64,000 nucleotides of DNA from Saprospiraceae bacterium. Its GTDB lineage: Bacteria > Bacteroidota > Bacteroidia > Chitinophagales > Saprospiraceae. The stretch lies in assembly GCA_016710585.1 (NCBI GenBank), contig JADJVN010000014.1:66877-130876 (forward strand), in the 5' to 3' direction. Positions 17,684-27,001 of this stretch are shown in pieces. Both the position numbers and the translations under genes were made by a program. The notes below the pieces were generated by a model, which saw only the letters and a program-made list of their open reading frames with translations, made no database searches and was not told the origin of the DNA. The number at the start of each line of letters is the position of its first letter. Positions within the stretch are counted from its first letter, which is position 1.

Positions 17684-18634
17684 CTACTCCTTCTTTTCCT
17701 TCAACATTTGCTCCTTTTTATAAGCCTCTACATCCCAAATGATGTCCCATCTTTTAACATAATCTGCAAGTGGTCCAAGTCCAACTTTTGCTCTGCGTTC
17801 ATCTACATGATCTGGATCTTCAAGTGGGAAAATGTAGGATTTATTAGTCTCTCTATCTGATCCAATTTGACTTCCATATATTTGCTTTCTTCCTTCTCCC
17901 AATGCCACTCTATCTTCAAGTAATGCCAATGAACTTCCACTTGCATTCTTATTCTTAACAGCTTCACGCATCATTGGTAAATACTGCTGCTGGGTTTTAA
18001 GATCAGAATGTTGGATAACCAAAAATAAAGTTTGATTTGCCTGATTACCGACTTTATCTGGACCAACCCATCCATGTGTATCAAGGATTTGCTTAACTTT
18101 GATTAAGTTCACACTGTCCTTATAAAGCATGATCTTTCCTAGACTATCTACTTGGCTACTTTTATGTCCATATGTTTTTCTTGCCGCTATATACTCTTGT
18201 CTGATTGGCTGATCATCATTATATATTTCAAGTAATTTTGCTTGTAGTGGTTTATCATAATTTGCTTCCTTTACATCGACTATTTTCTGCATAGCAGACA
18301 ATAGCTTATTCCATTTTTTTTGATTGTGAAGTGATATCAAATCTTTATCCTGCTTCATATGATGAATATTAATCCAACCATTATCCATTGCATTATTCAA
18401 CCATTGGAATGCCATTTTTTTATTACCAGCAAGGGCTGCAGAACATGCCGCATCGTATAAATTGCTGCCATTTTTTTTCTCTATTTTAAAGGCTTGTTTA
18501 TAAACTTCAACTGACTTAACATATTCCTTATCGCGATAAAATTTATCTGCATCGCCAATGAGATCTTTATAACTCTTTTGGCTATATGTTAAACTTGAAA
18601 ATAGAAAGCATATCGATATGAATACTAATCTCAT
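17684..18634 (-). CDS. DUF6624 domain protein with N-terminal TPR-like repeats
   Basis: The 316-residue protein has a signal peptide (MRLVFISICFLFSSLTYSQ). TPR-like helices follow (KSYKDLIGDADKFYRDKEYV, YDAACSAALAGNKKMAFQWL). The C-terminal domain, from about residue 145, contains LDTHGWVGPDKVGNQANQTL, VIQHSDLKTQQQYLPMM, LALLEDRVALGEGRKQIYGS and DPDHVDERRAKVGLGPLADY. This pattern is characteristic of DUF6624, a family of unknown role common in Bacteroidota. It is likely periplasmic. Confidence 0.75.
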   Translation of the reverse strand: MRLVFISICFLFSSLTYSQKSYKDLIGDADKFYRDKEYVKSVEVYKQAFKIEKKNGSNLYDAACSAALAGNKKMAFQWLNNAMDNGWINIHHMKQDKDLISLHNQKKWNKLLSAMQKIVDVKEANYDKPLQAKLLEIYNDDQPIRQEYIAARKTYGHKSSQVDSLGKIMLYKDSVNLIKVKQILDTHGWVGPDKVGNQANQTLFLVIQHSDLKTQQQYLPMMREAVKNKNASGSSLALLEDRVALGEGRKQIYGSQIGSDRETNKSYIFPLEDPDHVDERRAKVGLGPLADYVKRWDIIWDVEAYKKEQMLKEKKE

Positions 18635-18687
18635 TTTGATGGTTTTACTTTATAAATATTATTTTTTGTCTTGACTTAATAATCCAA

Positions 18688-19050
18688 TTATTTATTCAAA
18701 TTTTCTTTAACTCTAAATTTAACCATTTTTTTGATCAATGACAAAGGCATTTTCTGATCTAATGGAAATTGTACAGATCCTTTGGCATGTTTATACTTGG
18801 CGAGTTCAGCTTTGAATGCTTCGTGGCCAGTAGGCAGTGCATAGAATCCAATATGAGCTTTAAATGCAGCAAAGTGAACTAAATTGCCATTGAGCTTGAA
18901 AGTAGGAATATTATAACTAATTGCTTCCTCTGAATCTGGAGCCGCAGCTTTAATTGCATCCCGAATTTCTTGCAATTTCATCTGTACCTCTTCTGGAAAT
19001 CCTTTAATATACTCATCTATGCTATTGAACTTAGCCATTGGTTTAGACAT
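18688..19050 (-). CDS. DUF1801 (YdhG-like) domain protein
   Basis: The 120-residue protein has the DUF1801 pattern: SIDEYIKGFPEEVQMKLQEI, the PDSEEAISYNIPTFKLNG core, FAAFKAHIGFYALPTG and FPLDQKMPLSLIKKMVKFR. The structural family includes Bacillus YdhG. It is probably cytosolic with unsettled function. Two starts are possible, ATG 19050 and ATG 19038. The first directly abuts the terminator of the upstream gene. Confidence 0.82.
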   Translation of the reverse strand: MSKPMAKFNSIDEYIKGFPEEVQMKLQEIRDAIKAAAPDSEEAISYNIPTFKLNGNLVHFAAFKAHIGFYALPTGHEAFKAELAKYKHAKGSVQFPLDQKMPLSLIKKMVKFRVKENLNK

Positions 19051-19094
19051 AAAAAATTAATGCTCAAATTTGAACAAACAAATTTGAGCATTAA
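19051..19094 (-). terminator. Terminator of the PpiD-like gene
   Basis: Perfect 16-bp arms TTAATGCTCAAATTTG / CAAATTTGAGCATTAA with a 6-base loop, followed on the minus strand by TTTTTT. It lies between the PpiD stop (19120) and the DUF1801 start (19050). Confidence 0.8.
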
Positions 19095-19119
19095 AATTAA
19101 AATATTTTTACAAAATCTA

Positions 19120-21243
19120 TTAAAAGAATTTTGCTCGGTTGTCTTTAATTTTTTCTTTATCCTTTAATGCTTCCATCATATATCCCATGGCTGTACCCTT
19201 TGCTGGATGTTGATAAAATCTCTTAAAGCTCGCTGGATCCAAATTTTTAGGCGGAATTTTATTCACTATTTTAACAAAATAAACTCCATTCTTTCCTTTC
19301 AAAGGACCAACAAATTGTCCTACATCCTTTTTCATCACTTCAGCTAACACCACTTGTTCATTTGGAAAAGTACCAATATATCCAGCCAAAACACTTGCAT
19401 CCTTAGCAGAATCAATCTTGGCGGTATAGGTTCCGTATGTACCAGTTAATTCATTTGGCATGGCACCTATTCCCAATTTGATTTTATTAAACTTGATGTC
19501 GCTTAAGATTTCATCTCCTGCTTGTTTTTTTACATACTCTAATGAAGGAGTTCCTTTAGGGTTTTTCTTCTCATAAGCTCCAATAACGTATCTATTTGTA
19601 TATTTCTTTACATCATCTTGTAAAGAATATACTTCAGGACTAACGTCACCCAGTTCTGTAGCAGGATTGTACAACCATTTTGCAATTTCTCTCACTGTAC
19701 TAGAAGCACCTTCACCAAAACGAGTGATTTTAAATGCACTTTTGTTCATTTGTGGTTCTACTTCAAGTTTGTATTTGCCACTTTCATTGATCGCTTTTTT
19801 GAAAGACTCAATGTCTCTGTGAGTTTGTATTATTTCTTGAGCTTCATTCATTAATCGATCTGAAATTTCATCTCCAGGTTGGATCGTTTCAGAAATTACA
19901 CCCAACTGAATACCTTCATCTTTATTGATATATTTCTGGTCTGTAACCTCAACTAAGTGAAATCCAAATTGGGTTCCTATAATATAATATTTACCTTTTA
20001 CTGCTTTGTAAAATATTAAGTCATTGAATTCTTTAACCATTCTATTTGGTGAAGTATAACCCAGATCACCTCCTTGTGGACTTGAGCCCGGATCCTGTGA
20101 GAACTGCTTTGCTAAATCAGCAAAATTGCCTTTCCCTGATTCTAACACATTTTGAAGACTGTCTAGCAATCTCTTACCTTGAACAGCTTCCTGTTGTGTC
20201 TTCACTTGATACAATATGTGTCTTGACTTGACTGAGTCTGGAATCATTTTCCTATCTAGAATTTTTGCTATTCTGATGTCACCATTTTCATAATATGGAC
20301 CTACGATACTTCCCTTTGGAGCAGCAAAAAGCATCTCAGCATTCTCTGGTGAAAGCTCAGATTTTTTATACAGTTTTTGATCCCATGTACCCAATTGACC
20401 TACGATATATGCTGAATCATTAGTTGCGTTTGAAAAATTCAATTTCTTTTCTTCCATCTGAGTCTTCAAATTTAATGTATCCTCAGAAGTAGGAATGATA
20501 TTGATCATAGCATATACAAAATCTCTAGACTCTTCTTTATTGGTGAATTTTGCTGGGTTTAACTTGAGATAATTTTGAATATCCGCATCTGTTATCGGAG
20601 CATCCTCATCTTTGATCTCAGTATAAGGAATAATAGAATAAGCTAATTCCATTTTAGAATTACCATCAGTAAGATTTTTTGTAATCATAAAATCTGGTTG
20701 ATACAATGATTTTGATACCAAGGCATTGAATTTAGAATACAACCTTTCTTTTTTAATTTCTTGTTCTTGAATTTTCCAAAAATCTACTGCTTGGGCAGGA
20801 AGCTGACCATTATCCATATTGGTTTTAAACTGGCTCAATTGATCTCTATTGACTTGTCCAGTATTAGGATCTCTAAAGTTTCTTTCTACAACTGGGGATA
20901 AATTGTTTCCAAACTGAAGTTCATTCATTTCAGATTCTGATACTCCCAATCCATTACTTTGAGATTCCTTTTCAAGTATTGCTTCTTCCACAAACTGCTC
21001 CCATAGATATTCTTTTCTTCCATAAAAATCTACAGAGGAATTTTGGTACATGATCCCTTCTTTGCGTTGGAATTCTGTATAATCCAAACTTTTACCAGCT
21101 ACGGTACCCATATTGTTTGAATTCTTGAAAAGAGCCCCTGAATTTCCTGAATTCATATCCATTAAAATAAAACCGAGCAAAGCCATTGCCATCAAGACCG
21201 TCACGATCCAAAGTCTTTTACGAATACTTGAAATTAATCCCAT
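19120..21243 (-). CDS. PpiD-like periplasmic peptidyl-prolyl isomerase/foldase
   Basis: The 707-residue protein has one N-terminal membrane anchor (about 10-30, KRLWIVTVLMAMALLGFILM). A SurA/PpiD-type chaperone region includes the conserved YTEFQRKEGIMYQNSS. A parvulin rotamase domain spans about residues 340-430 (SRHILYQVKTQQEAVQGKRL, ANLAKQFSQDPGSSPQGGDL-like FADLAKQFSQDPGSSPQGGD). A second parvulin-like half follows without the full motif. It helps proteins leaving the Sec translocon fold. A good promoter lies about 80 bp upstream and a terminator follows, so it is a single-gene unit. Confidence 0.92.
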   Translation of the reverse strand: MGLISSIRKRLWIVTVLMAMALLGFILMDMNSGNSGALFKNSNNMGTVAGKSLDYTEFQRKEGIMYQNSSVDFYGRKEYLWEQFVEEAILEKESQSNGLGVSESEMNELQFGNNLSPVVERNFRDPNTGQVNRDQLSQFKTNMDNGQLPAQAVDFWKIQEQEIKKERLYSKFNALVSKSLYQPDFMITKNLTDGNSKMELAYSIIPYTEIKDEDAPITDADIQNYLKLNPAKFTNKEESRDFVYAMINIIPTSEDTLNLKTQMEEKKLNFSNATNDSAYIVGQLGTWDQKLYKKSELSPENAEMLFAAPKGSIVGPYYENGDIRIAKILDRKMIPDSVKSRHILYQVKTQQEAVQGKRLLDSLQNVLESGKGNFADLAKQFSQDPGSSPQGGDLGYTSPNRMVKEFNDLIFYKAVKGKYYIIGTQFGFHLVEVTDQKYINKDEGIQLGVISETIQPGDEISDRLMNEAQEIIQTHRDIESFKKAINESGKYKLEVEPQMNKSAFKITRFGEGASSTVREIAKWLYNPATELGDVSPEVYSLQDDVKKYTNRYVIGAYEKKNPKGTPSLEYVKKQAGDEILSDIKFNKIKLGIGAMPNELTGTYGTYTAKIDSAKDASVLAGYIGTFPNEQVVLAEVMKKDVGQFVGPLKGKNGVYFVKIVNKIPPKNLDPASFKRFYQHPAKGTAMGYMMEALKDKEKIKDNRAKFF

Positions 21244-21323
21244 AAGAGAAAATATAATTTATTAAGAATCAATATATTAAAATAAAAACGAGTTCCAAAA
21301 ACAGTGTTTTTGAAAAAACCTCG

Positions 21324-21353
21324 CAAAGTTAACATTTCTCAGTTGATTTTCAA
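21324..21353 (-). promoter_or_regulatory. Promoter of the PpiD-like gene
   Basis: The minus strand reads TTG-N19-TAACTTTG, a full consensus match, with the -7 box about 80 bp before ATG 21243. Confidence 0.62.
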
Positions 21354-21447
21354 GGAGAAAGCTAAAATAATGGAAAAGAAATTGATATTAAAAAAACTTA
21401 AATATAAAGATTTTGAATCTGTTTTGCTCTCTATTAAAGTCAGAAAT

Positions 21448-22032
21448 CTAAACTTTTTGATATTGATCTGTGGCATAAACATCCAATGTTTCATAAAAAT
21501 CTTGCCCAAATCTTCTTATTATAGCTTCCTTTAAAAATTTATAGACTGGCAATTTAGCTTTCTTCCCAGCCTTACACGCAGGATCACAAATCTCCCAATT
21601 GTCATAATTCAAGGCTATAAAACCTTGCTTAGTATTCTCAGTGACCCGAATCGGGTAAAGATGGCACGATATTGGTTTTTTAAAATCTGTAATGCCTTGA
21701 TAATAAGCTTGTTCGATAGCACATTTTGCAATACCTAACTCATCTTTTATCATGAAGACACAAGGTCCACCGTTGACTAATTGAGTTCCCAAACCCGCTA
21801 AATCTTTATAATGCTTTGCTACACCAAATTCATCAACGACTTTTTGGCTTTCTACAGGCAAAGTATGTTTTATCAACTTATAAACTTCTTCAAGTTTTGG
21901 TACTTCTTGTTTTTGGACTGGGGCTCCTAGATCTCCTTCATAACAACAAGCGCCCTTACATGCTTCTAGATTGCACAGGAATTGCTTTTCTATGATATCA
22001 TCGCTTATCAAAACATTATCTATAGCTATCAT
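21448..22032 (-). CDS. DUF3109 family cysteine-rich protein
   Basis: The 194-residue protein has the cysteine pattern of DUF3109: FLCNLEACKGACCYEGD near the start, GGPCVFM, KCAIEQAYY, ISCHLYPIRV and CDPACKAGKK. These cysteines probably bind a metal or an iron-sulfur cluster (inference from the related CxxCC zinc/iron-chelating families). No signal peptide. It stands alone. The reaction, if any, is unknown. Confidence 0.85.
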   Translation of the reverse strand: MIAIDNVLISDDIIEKQFLCNLEACKGACCYEGDLGAPVQKQEVPKLEEVYKLIKHTLPVESQKVVDEFGVAKHYKDLAGLGTQLVNGGPCVFMIKDELGIAKCAIEQAYYQGITDFKKPISCHLYPIRVTENTKQGFIALNYDNWEICDPACKAGKKAKLPVYKFLKEAIIRRFGQDFYETLDVYATDQYQKV

Positions 22033-22256
22033 GGTGTAAAAATAAGAGAAAGATATTAAATGTCAGGATTTAGGGTGTATGCAGAGGAAATTAGGATAAA
22101 TAATTCTTTTAAAATTTTAAAATCAAACAATTAAACAAAAATAAGTAGGATTGAAGGTGTGGTTCGTTCACTTTTGAACGATTTGAAACGACCATTCATT
22201 TAATACCTTTCTCTATACTTATGTGTTTTGAGGGTGGAATTTGTTACCTTTTTTTA

Positions 22257-22901
22257 TTAAATTTTTTTGAGCAATTCCGAGAATTCTTCTAAAATCATTG
22301 CTGTGGCTCCCCAAATCCAATATGGCTGAAAGTTAAATCCTGGGACCTCAAAGTCTGTTGCATAAGAAGTATTCAATCGACGCCGTTGTCTGGTTTCATC
22401 TTGAACTAAATTCTGTAGATCCACAGAAAATATATCTTCCACTTCATTTGGATCTAACTTAAATTTATCAAGATCTTCCGCAATTGCAACAAAAGGAGAT
22501 ACGAGATTATCGCTGACTGGAATGTAGAGGTCGCTCAATCTTCCAATGACTTGATCGGCTTTGATATTCACTCCTATTTCTTCAAAAGTCTCTCTTAATG
22601 CTGTATTCAATAAACTCACATCTTCTTCTTCATAACGACCACCGGGTAGTGAAATCTGACCTGAATGGGGGTCTCGACTATTTCTACTCACTCTTTTAAT
22701 AAGAGGAAATTTAAGTTGGCCATGCTCCTTATAAACTAGAATTAAAACTCCTGCTTTCCTAGTGAGATTGGTGGGACTTTCAATTAATCTTTTGGGTAAT
22801 GGAGCCATATTAATATGTGATTCCATCCCTTTGAGACCAAATTCTGTAATTACTTCAGGAAAACGTTTAGAAAAATAATCAATGTCTAAAAACGAAGACA
22901 T
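22257..22901 (-). CDS. Nudix hydrolase, CoA pyrophosphatase-like (NudL type)
   Basis: The 214-residue protein carries the NudL signature SGQISLPGG and the Nudix box (GGRYEEED, then ALRETFEEIGV). It also has the upstream KRVSRNSRDPH. The family hydrolyses CoA or CoA derivatives to 3',5'-ADP and phosphopantetheine. The start codon overlaps the hemD stop (TAATG), showing translational coupling at the end of the hemD operon. Confidence 0.88.
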   Translation of the reverse strand: MSSFLDIDYFSKRFPEVITEFGLKGMESHINMAPLPKRLIESPTNLTRKAGVLILVYKEHGQLKFPLIKRVSRNSRDPHSGQISLPGGRYEEEDVSLLNTALRETFEEIGVNIKADQVIGRLSDLYIPVSDNLVSPFVAIAEDLDKFKLDPNEVEDIFSVDLQNLVQDETRQRRRLNTSYATDFEVPGFNFQPYWIWGATAMILEEFSELLKKI

Positions 22902-23686
22902 TAAATTGTCTTTTTTATATACTCCTCTAATGCCATCGCCATAGAAGGTGTGGCCGGAGAAGGAGCTTGAATATCAATGATAAGTCCAGCATCTTTTGCT
23001 GCTTTTGCTGCAGTGGGACCAAAAACTGCAATCCTAGTATTGCCTTGAACAAAATCTGGGAAATTATCAAACAAAGATTTAATTTCCATTGGACTAAAGA
23101 ATACCAATACATCATATTTTATGTCCTTGAGATCTGAAAGATCAGCATTAACAGTCCTATGCATGATGGCTTCTTGGAACTTTACCTTTACAGATTTTAA
23201 AAACTGAATGACTTCTACATTGGTGGTGTCAGAACATGGCACTAAAAATATGCCTGAATCTTTATGTTTTTGGAAATAATTGGCAATATCAGAAAGGTTT
23301 TTTACACCTGAAAAAACTTTACGTTTGCGAAAAAGAATAAATTTTTGTAAATAATTCGCTACAGTTTCTGTAGAACAAAAGTATTTTGTCAATTCATGAA
23401 CTTTCAGACGCATCTCTTCACATAATCGAAAGTAATGGTCAATTGAAGTCCGACTAGTAAAAACTACACATGGATAACCATTAGGTCTAATCTTCTGCTT
23501 CCTAAATTCTTTTTCGGTAAGTCCATCTACTTGGATAAATGGCCTCCAATCCAATTGTATTGTATACTTAGTCTCGATATCATAATATGGAGACCTTTCT
23601 GGTTTGGGTTGAGAAACCAAAATAGAATTTACTTTATTCAGCCTTAAATCAGGTTCTGGTCCTTTTTTCTTCGTTTTTACTGGCAT
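22901..23686 (-). CDS. hemD: Uroporphyrinogen-III synthase
   Basis: The 261-residue HemD-family protein has a bilobal fold with poorly conserved sequence. Visible parts are YPCVVFTSRTSIDHYF, FFSPMEIKSLF, RIAVFGPTAAKAAKDAGL and PSPATPSMAMALEEY. It closes hydroxymethylbilane to uroporphyrinogen III in heme and siroheme synthesis. It starts 11 bp after DUF4271, the usual Bacteroidota arrangement, and overlaps the Nudix gene by one base. Confidence 0.88.
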   Translation of the reverse strand: MPVKTKKKGPEPDLRLNKVNSILVSQPKPERSPYYDIETKYTIQLDWRPFIQVDGLTEKEFRKQKIRPNGYPCVVFTSRTSIDHYFRLCEEMRLKVHELTKYFCSTETVANYLQKFILFRKRKVFSGVKNLSDIANYFQKHKDSGIFLVPCSDTTNVEVIQFLKSVKVKFQEAIMHRTVNADLSDLKDIKYDVLVFFSPMEIKSLFDNFPDFVQGNTRIAVFGPTAAKAAKDAGLIIDIQAPSPATPSMAMALEEYIKKTI

Positions 23687-23697
23687 TTAAAAAGGAT

Positions 23698-24606
23698 TTA
23701 TACTAAAACGCCTTCTATTTTCAAAATTTTCCAAATTATCAATATAGGTGCGATTTCGAAGCTGCAAAGATACAATAAAAAGTGAAATATTGAATTTCTC
23801 CAGAGATTTGAGCAAATTAAGATATCGCGTCCTATTCGTACGATATATAATAAGACAATAAATACTGCCACAATGAATATGACTTTGCGTGCTAATTCTG
23901 GGTTGATGAACGCAATCAGAAAGTCTGTCGGGATGAGTAATATACCCAGTAAGCATCCAAAGGTGGTCACACTAAAGGATAGGGTGTACATTTCCTTATC
24001 TACAGCAAAGATCCTACCGAAAAGTAAAAGAGATAAATGTCTGATCATATACACTAAACATACACATGCGGCTATAATGATTAGATAATAGGGATGTTTT
24101 AATTCCTTAAAATGAATGAAGCCTAGATAGATGTATATGGTGACACCTAGAAAATACAATCCGTATAATATAAAATAGATGAAGCGCTGCTGTTCTTTGG
24201 CATCCCGTAGCTGAAGACTGAAGAAATTGATATTGGTAAAGCTTCTATAGATATTAGTCGCTACGTTTCTATTGAGATTCAATGCTAGTGCTAACAGAAA
24301 GCTCAAAAAAAGCAACATCCAAAACAGAATTTTTTTTACCGTATCAAATGTTGTCTTACCAAGTTCAAAACTAGGAAATAACTGTTTTTTTAGCTTAGAT
24401 TTAGTATCAAATAGGTTTATGATGGGTGTGGCTGGTTCCCTCAGCTCAAAAGGATTCTGAATTGCAATCAATGTAGAATCAGATTTGTCTATGAGACTAT
24501 CTTGAACTAGAATCGGTCTTATTTCAAATGGGTTTACCCTTTCTTGGGCATTTAAAATAAGGCAATAAAAACAACAAAGAAAAGTCAATACTATTTCTCT
24601 CACCAT
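23698..24606 (-). CDS. DUF4271 membrane protein next to hemD
   Basis: The 302-residue protein has a signal-like N-terminus, a periplasmic stretch rich in NPFEIRP/NPFELREP repeats, then about seven membrane helices from residue 92 on. These include the conserved FYFLGVTIYIYLGF-type segment and VYMIRHLSLLLFGRIF. Family and position before hemD match the DUF4271 group. The function is not established; the gene order suggests a link to envelope or heme processes. Its ATG directly follows the response-regulator stop (TAGATG). Confidence 0.82.
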   Translation of the reverse strand: MVREIVLTFLCCFYCLILNAQERVNPFEIRPILVQDSLIDKSDSTLIAIQNPFELREPATPIINLFDTKSKLKKQLFPSFELGKTTFDTVKKILFWMLLFLSFLLALALNLNRNVATNIYRSFTNINFFSLQLRDAKEQQRFIYFILYGLYFLGVTIYIYLGFIHFKELKHPYYLIIIAACVCLVYMIRHLSLLLFGRIFAVDKEMYTLSFSVTTFGCLLGILLIPTDFLIAFINPELARKVIFIVAVFIVLLYIVRIGRDILICSNLWRNSIFHFLLYLCSFEIAPILIIWKILKIEGVLV

Positions 24607-25296
24607 CTATGGGCAAATAAATTTGAATCCGATTCCATGGATGTTATCGATCTTGATAGCAGGATCTTCACCGAGATATTTGCGTAAACGGGAGATAAAT
24701 ACATCCAAACTCCTTCCCATGAAATAATCATCTTCTCCCCAAAGGGTCTCTAGTATAACTGATCTTTTGATGACCTTATTCTTATTTTTCAATAAAAATC
24801 CTAAAAGTTCACTTTCACGCTGAGTCAATATCCTTGCTTGTCCTTCAAACACAAGTTGGTACTCCATAGGTAAATAACTGTATTGACCAATAGTCAACTC
24901 TGCCTCATGGCTTGGAGCTTCAAATACTTTACTTCTCCTTAAAAATATTTCAATCTTGAGAATGAGTTCTTCAATACTAAAGGGCTTAGTTAAATAATCA
25001 TCTCCTCCTATCTTTAATCCATGGATTCTATCTTCCTTAAGAGATTTTGCTGTAAGAAATAAAATGGGAATTTGCTGATCAACTTTCCTGATCGTTTCGG
25101 CGACCCCAAATCCATCCATTTCAGGCAACATGACATCAAGAATACATAAATCAAACTTAGATCCTCTGTACGCTTCTACAGCCTTTGCTCCATCTACACA
25201 ATGGACGATCTCATATCCTTGAAGTTCCAAATGGTCCTTAGTGATGAAGCTTAAAGTTTCATCATCTTCTGCATAAAGTAATCTGGCACGTTTCAT
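24607..25296 (-). CDS. OmpR-family response regulator (RprY-like)
   Basis: The 229-residue protein has a receiver domain with acidic pocket EDD (10-12), phosphorylation site Asp54 in LCILDVMLPEMDG, Thr82-region FLTAK and Lys in YLTKPFS. A winged-helix DNA-binding domain follows (LTQRESELLGFLLKNKNKVI, DVFISRLRKYLGEDP). It is cotranscribed with the kinase 6 bp upstream, forming a two-component system like Bacteroides RprX/RprY. The targets are unknown. Confidence 0.93.
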   Translation of the reverse strand: MKRARLLYAEDDETLSFITKDHLELQGYEIVHCVDGAKAVEAYRGSKFDLCILDVMLPEMDGFGVAETIRKVDQQIPILFLTAKSLKEDRIHGLKIGGDDYLTKPFSIEELILKIEIFLRRSKVFEAPSHEAELTIGQYSYLPMEYQLVFEGQARILTQRESELLGFLLKNKNKVIKRSVILETLWGEDDYFMGRSLDVFISRLRKYLGEDPAIKIDNIHGIGFKFICP

Positions 25297-25302
25297 CCAA
25301 TT

Positions 25303-26583
25303 TTAATTTTTAAGCAAGATACGAACTTTTGTACCTTTTGTATATTCACTTTCGATAATAACTTCAAAATTATGGGCATCACATATCCTTTTTACGTAAT
25401 AAAGTCCTATGCCAAAGCCTTTTACGTTATGCACATCCCCAGTAGATACCCTATAAAATTTTTCAAATAATTTCGCCAATTCCGCCTCTTTGATCCCTAT
25501 ACCTTCATCCACAATCTCCAAAACCAAAGAATTATTTTTTAAATAAGTATTGATCTGAACCTTTGGTATAAGCTTTGAATACTTTATGGCATTGTCAAGA
25601 AGATTTGAGACCACATTCGTAAAATGAAATTTATCTCCATTAAAGTCATCCCTTTCTGCTTGCAAATTTTTAATTATTTCTCCCTGAAGCTGTTGTACCC
25701 GCATCTCATAAGAAGGCAATAGTTCTTGGATAATCTGATGCAAATGCAATTCTTCTTTCCTTAAAGAAAATGTTGAAGATTCCATTTTTGCTATTTGTAG
25801 GACTTTTTCAACTTGGTCATTTAGTCTTTGATTTTGATCTTTGATAATCTTGGCATATTGAAACAATCTTGCATCTGATTCTACTACCGGATGATGTAAT
25901 AAAACTTCAGATGAAATCTTTATTGATGATATTGGTGTCTTAAATTCATGAGTCATATTATTGACAAAGTCTCTCATCATTTCAGAATATCTTTTTTGTC
26001 GTAATGCCAAAAAGATCGCACCTGCAAAAATCAAACAAGCAATAATAAGGAGTATAGAAAAAACGATAACAGAGCTCATTTCTTGATAAATGAATGATTC
26101 CTTATCAGGAAATTTTACCGTAAAATAATGGTTTAGATTTTTCTTATTATTTCGGGCTTTTTTGGGTTCCAACATCTTGGTAGTGGTGTCCTGTGGCATG
26201 GAATTAAATTCATAATAAATTAAATCATTAGTGCCACAATTATAAATACCAACCTCAAAAGGAGTGTGAATATTCTGTTTGTCAAACTCCGTTTCTAATG
26301 AATATTTTAAATATTCTGTAACAATCGGGAGTTCCATATTAACTTGATAAAGGTTGGATGCTTCGCGTTTGATGAGTCCCTTTTTATCCTTTACTATTTT
26401 TTCACTATTTTGCTTTCTTGCCAAATATTCAGCAGTGGATTTCAGAGCAATATTTACTGATCTGTTAAATTCAACTTCCTCCTTATTATAATTAGCTTGC
26501 AAATAAAAATACTGCATCAAGATTATCCCAATAATGGATGCTGTCCCTAAAAAAACTAAAATCCTGACTTGTAATGATGACAA
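25303..26583 (-). CDS. Sensor histidine kinase (RprX-like)
   Basis: The 426-residue kinase has two membrane segments (about 7-28 and 170-193) enclosing a periplasmic sensor region. HisKA follows with His212 in NNMTHEFKTPISS. The HATPase domain has NLLDNAIKYS, EIVDEGIGIKEAEL and GFGIGLYYVKRI. The best start is TTG at 26583: no in-frame ATG precedes the first membrane helix. It pairs with the response regulator 6 bp downstream. The sensed signal is unknown. Confidence 0.92.
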   Translation of the reverse strand: MSSLQVRILVFLGTASIIGIILMQYFYLQANYNKEEVEFNRSVNIALKSTAEYLARKQNSEKIVKDKKGLIKREASNLYQVNMELPIVTEYLKYSLETEFDKQNIHTPFEVGIYNCGTNDLIYYEFNSMPQDTTTKMLEPKKARNNKKNLNHYFTVKFPDKESFIYQEMSSVIVFSILLIIACLIFAGAIFLALRQKRYSEMMRDFVNNMTHEFKTPISSIKISSEVLLHHPVVESDARLFQYAKIIKDQNQRLNDQVEKVLQIAKMESSTFSLRKEELHLHQIIQELLPSYEMRVQQLQGEIIKNLQAERDDFNGDKFHFTNVVSNLLDNAIKYSKLIPKVQINTYLKNNSLVLEIVDEGIGIKEAELAKLFEKFYRVSTGDVHNVKGFGIGLYYVKRICDAHNFEVIIESEYTKGTKVRILLKN

Positions 26584-26616
26584 TTTTTTATGTTAAAGAT
26601 GATCTATCTAAATTTA

Positions 26617-26991
26617 TTAAGCCATATAGCCAATCACCGCTCCCATTGCAGCAAGAGTGAGAACATAAATGCCATTCTCTATAAACATCTCATTGGAGCT
26701 TTTCTCTGAAAATTTCCCCTGTAAAAAAAGTACAGGAACTAAAATTCCAAGTCCTGTAAGCAAACCAAATTTTAATCCATCTGCCATACAACTTTGATTT
26801 TCTGCTTTAATCATTATCACATTGAATACAAAACCTAAAATTCCATAAGCAGCTAATATCCATGGATAATCCTGCTGATTTAGCTTGGTCCTATTAGGCA
26901 AAAATTTACTATTCCCGAATGCAAAAATGTGGATAGCAGCTCCAAGTAATATAGCGATAATTAATGCAATCCAGTTAATTGAAGTTATCAT
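26617..26991 (-). CDS. Small DUF1761-like membrane protein
   Basis: Start ATG 26991 gives 124 residues with four predicted helices (ITSINWIALIIAILLGAAIH, YPWILAAYGILGFVFNVIMI, GLKFGLLTGLGILVPVLFL, NGIYVLTLAAMGAVIGYM). It lies 10 bp after the upp stop and resembles the protein at 15285. A longer start at 27042 would overlap upp, so I prefer the shorter one. The function is unknown. Confidence 0.72.
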   Translation of the reverse strand: MITSINWIALIIAILLGAAIHIFAFGNSKFLPNRTKLNQQDYPWILAAYGILGFVFNVIMIKAENQSCMADGLKFGLLTGLGILVPVLFLQGKFSEKSSNEMFIENGIYVLTLAAMGAVIGYMA

Positions 26992-27001
26992 ATTTAAAAA
27001 A

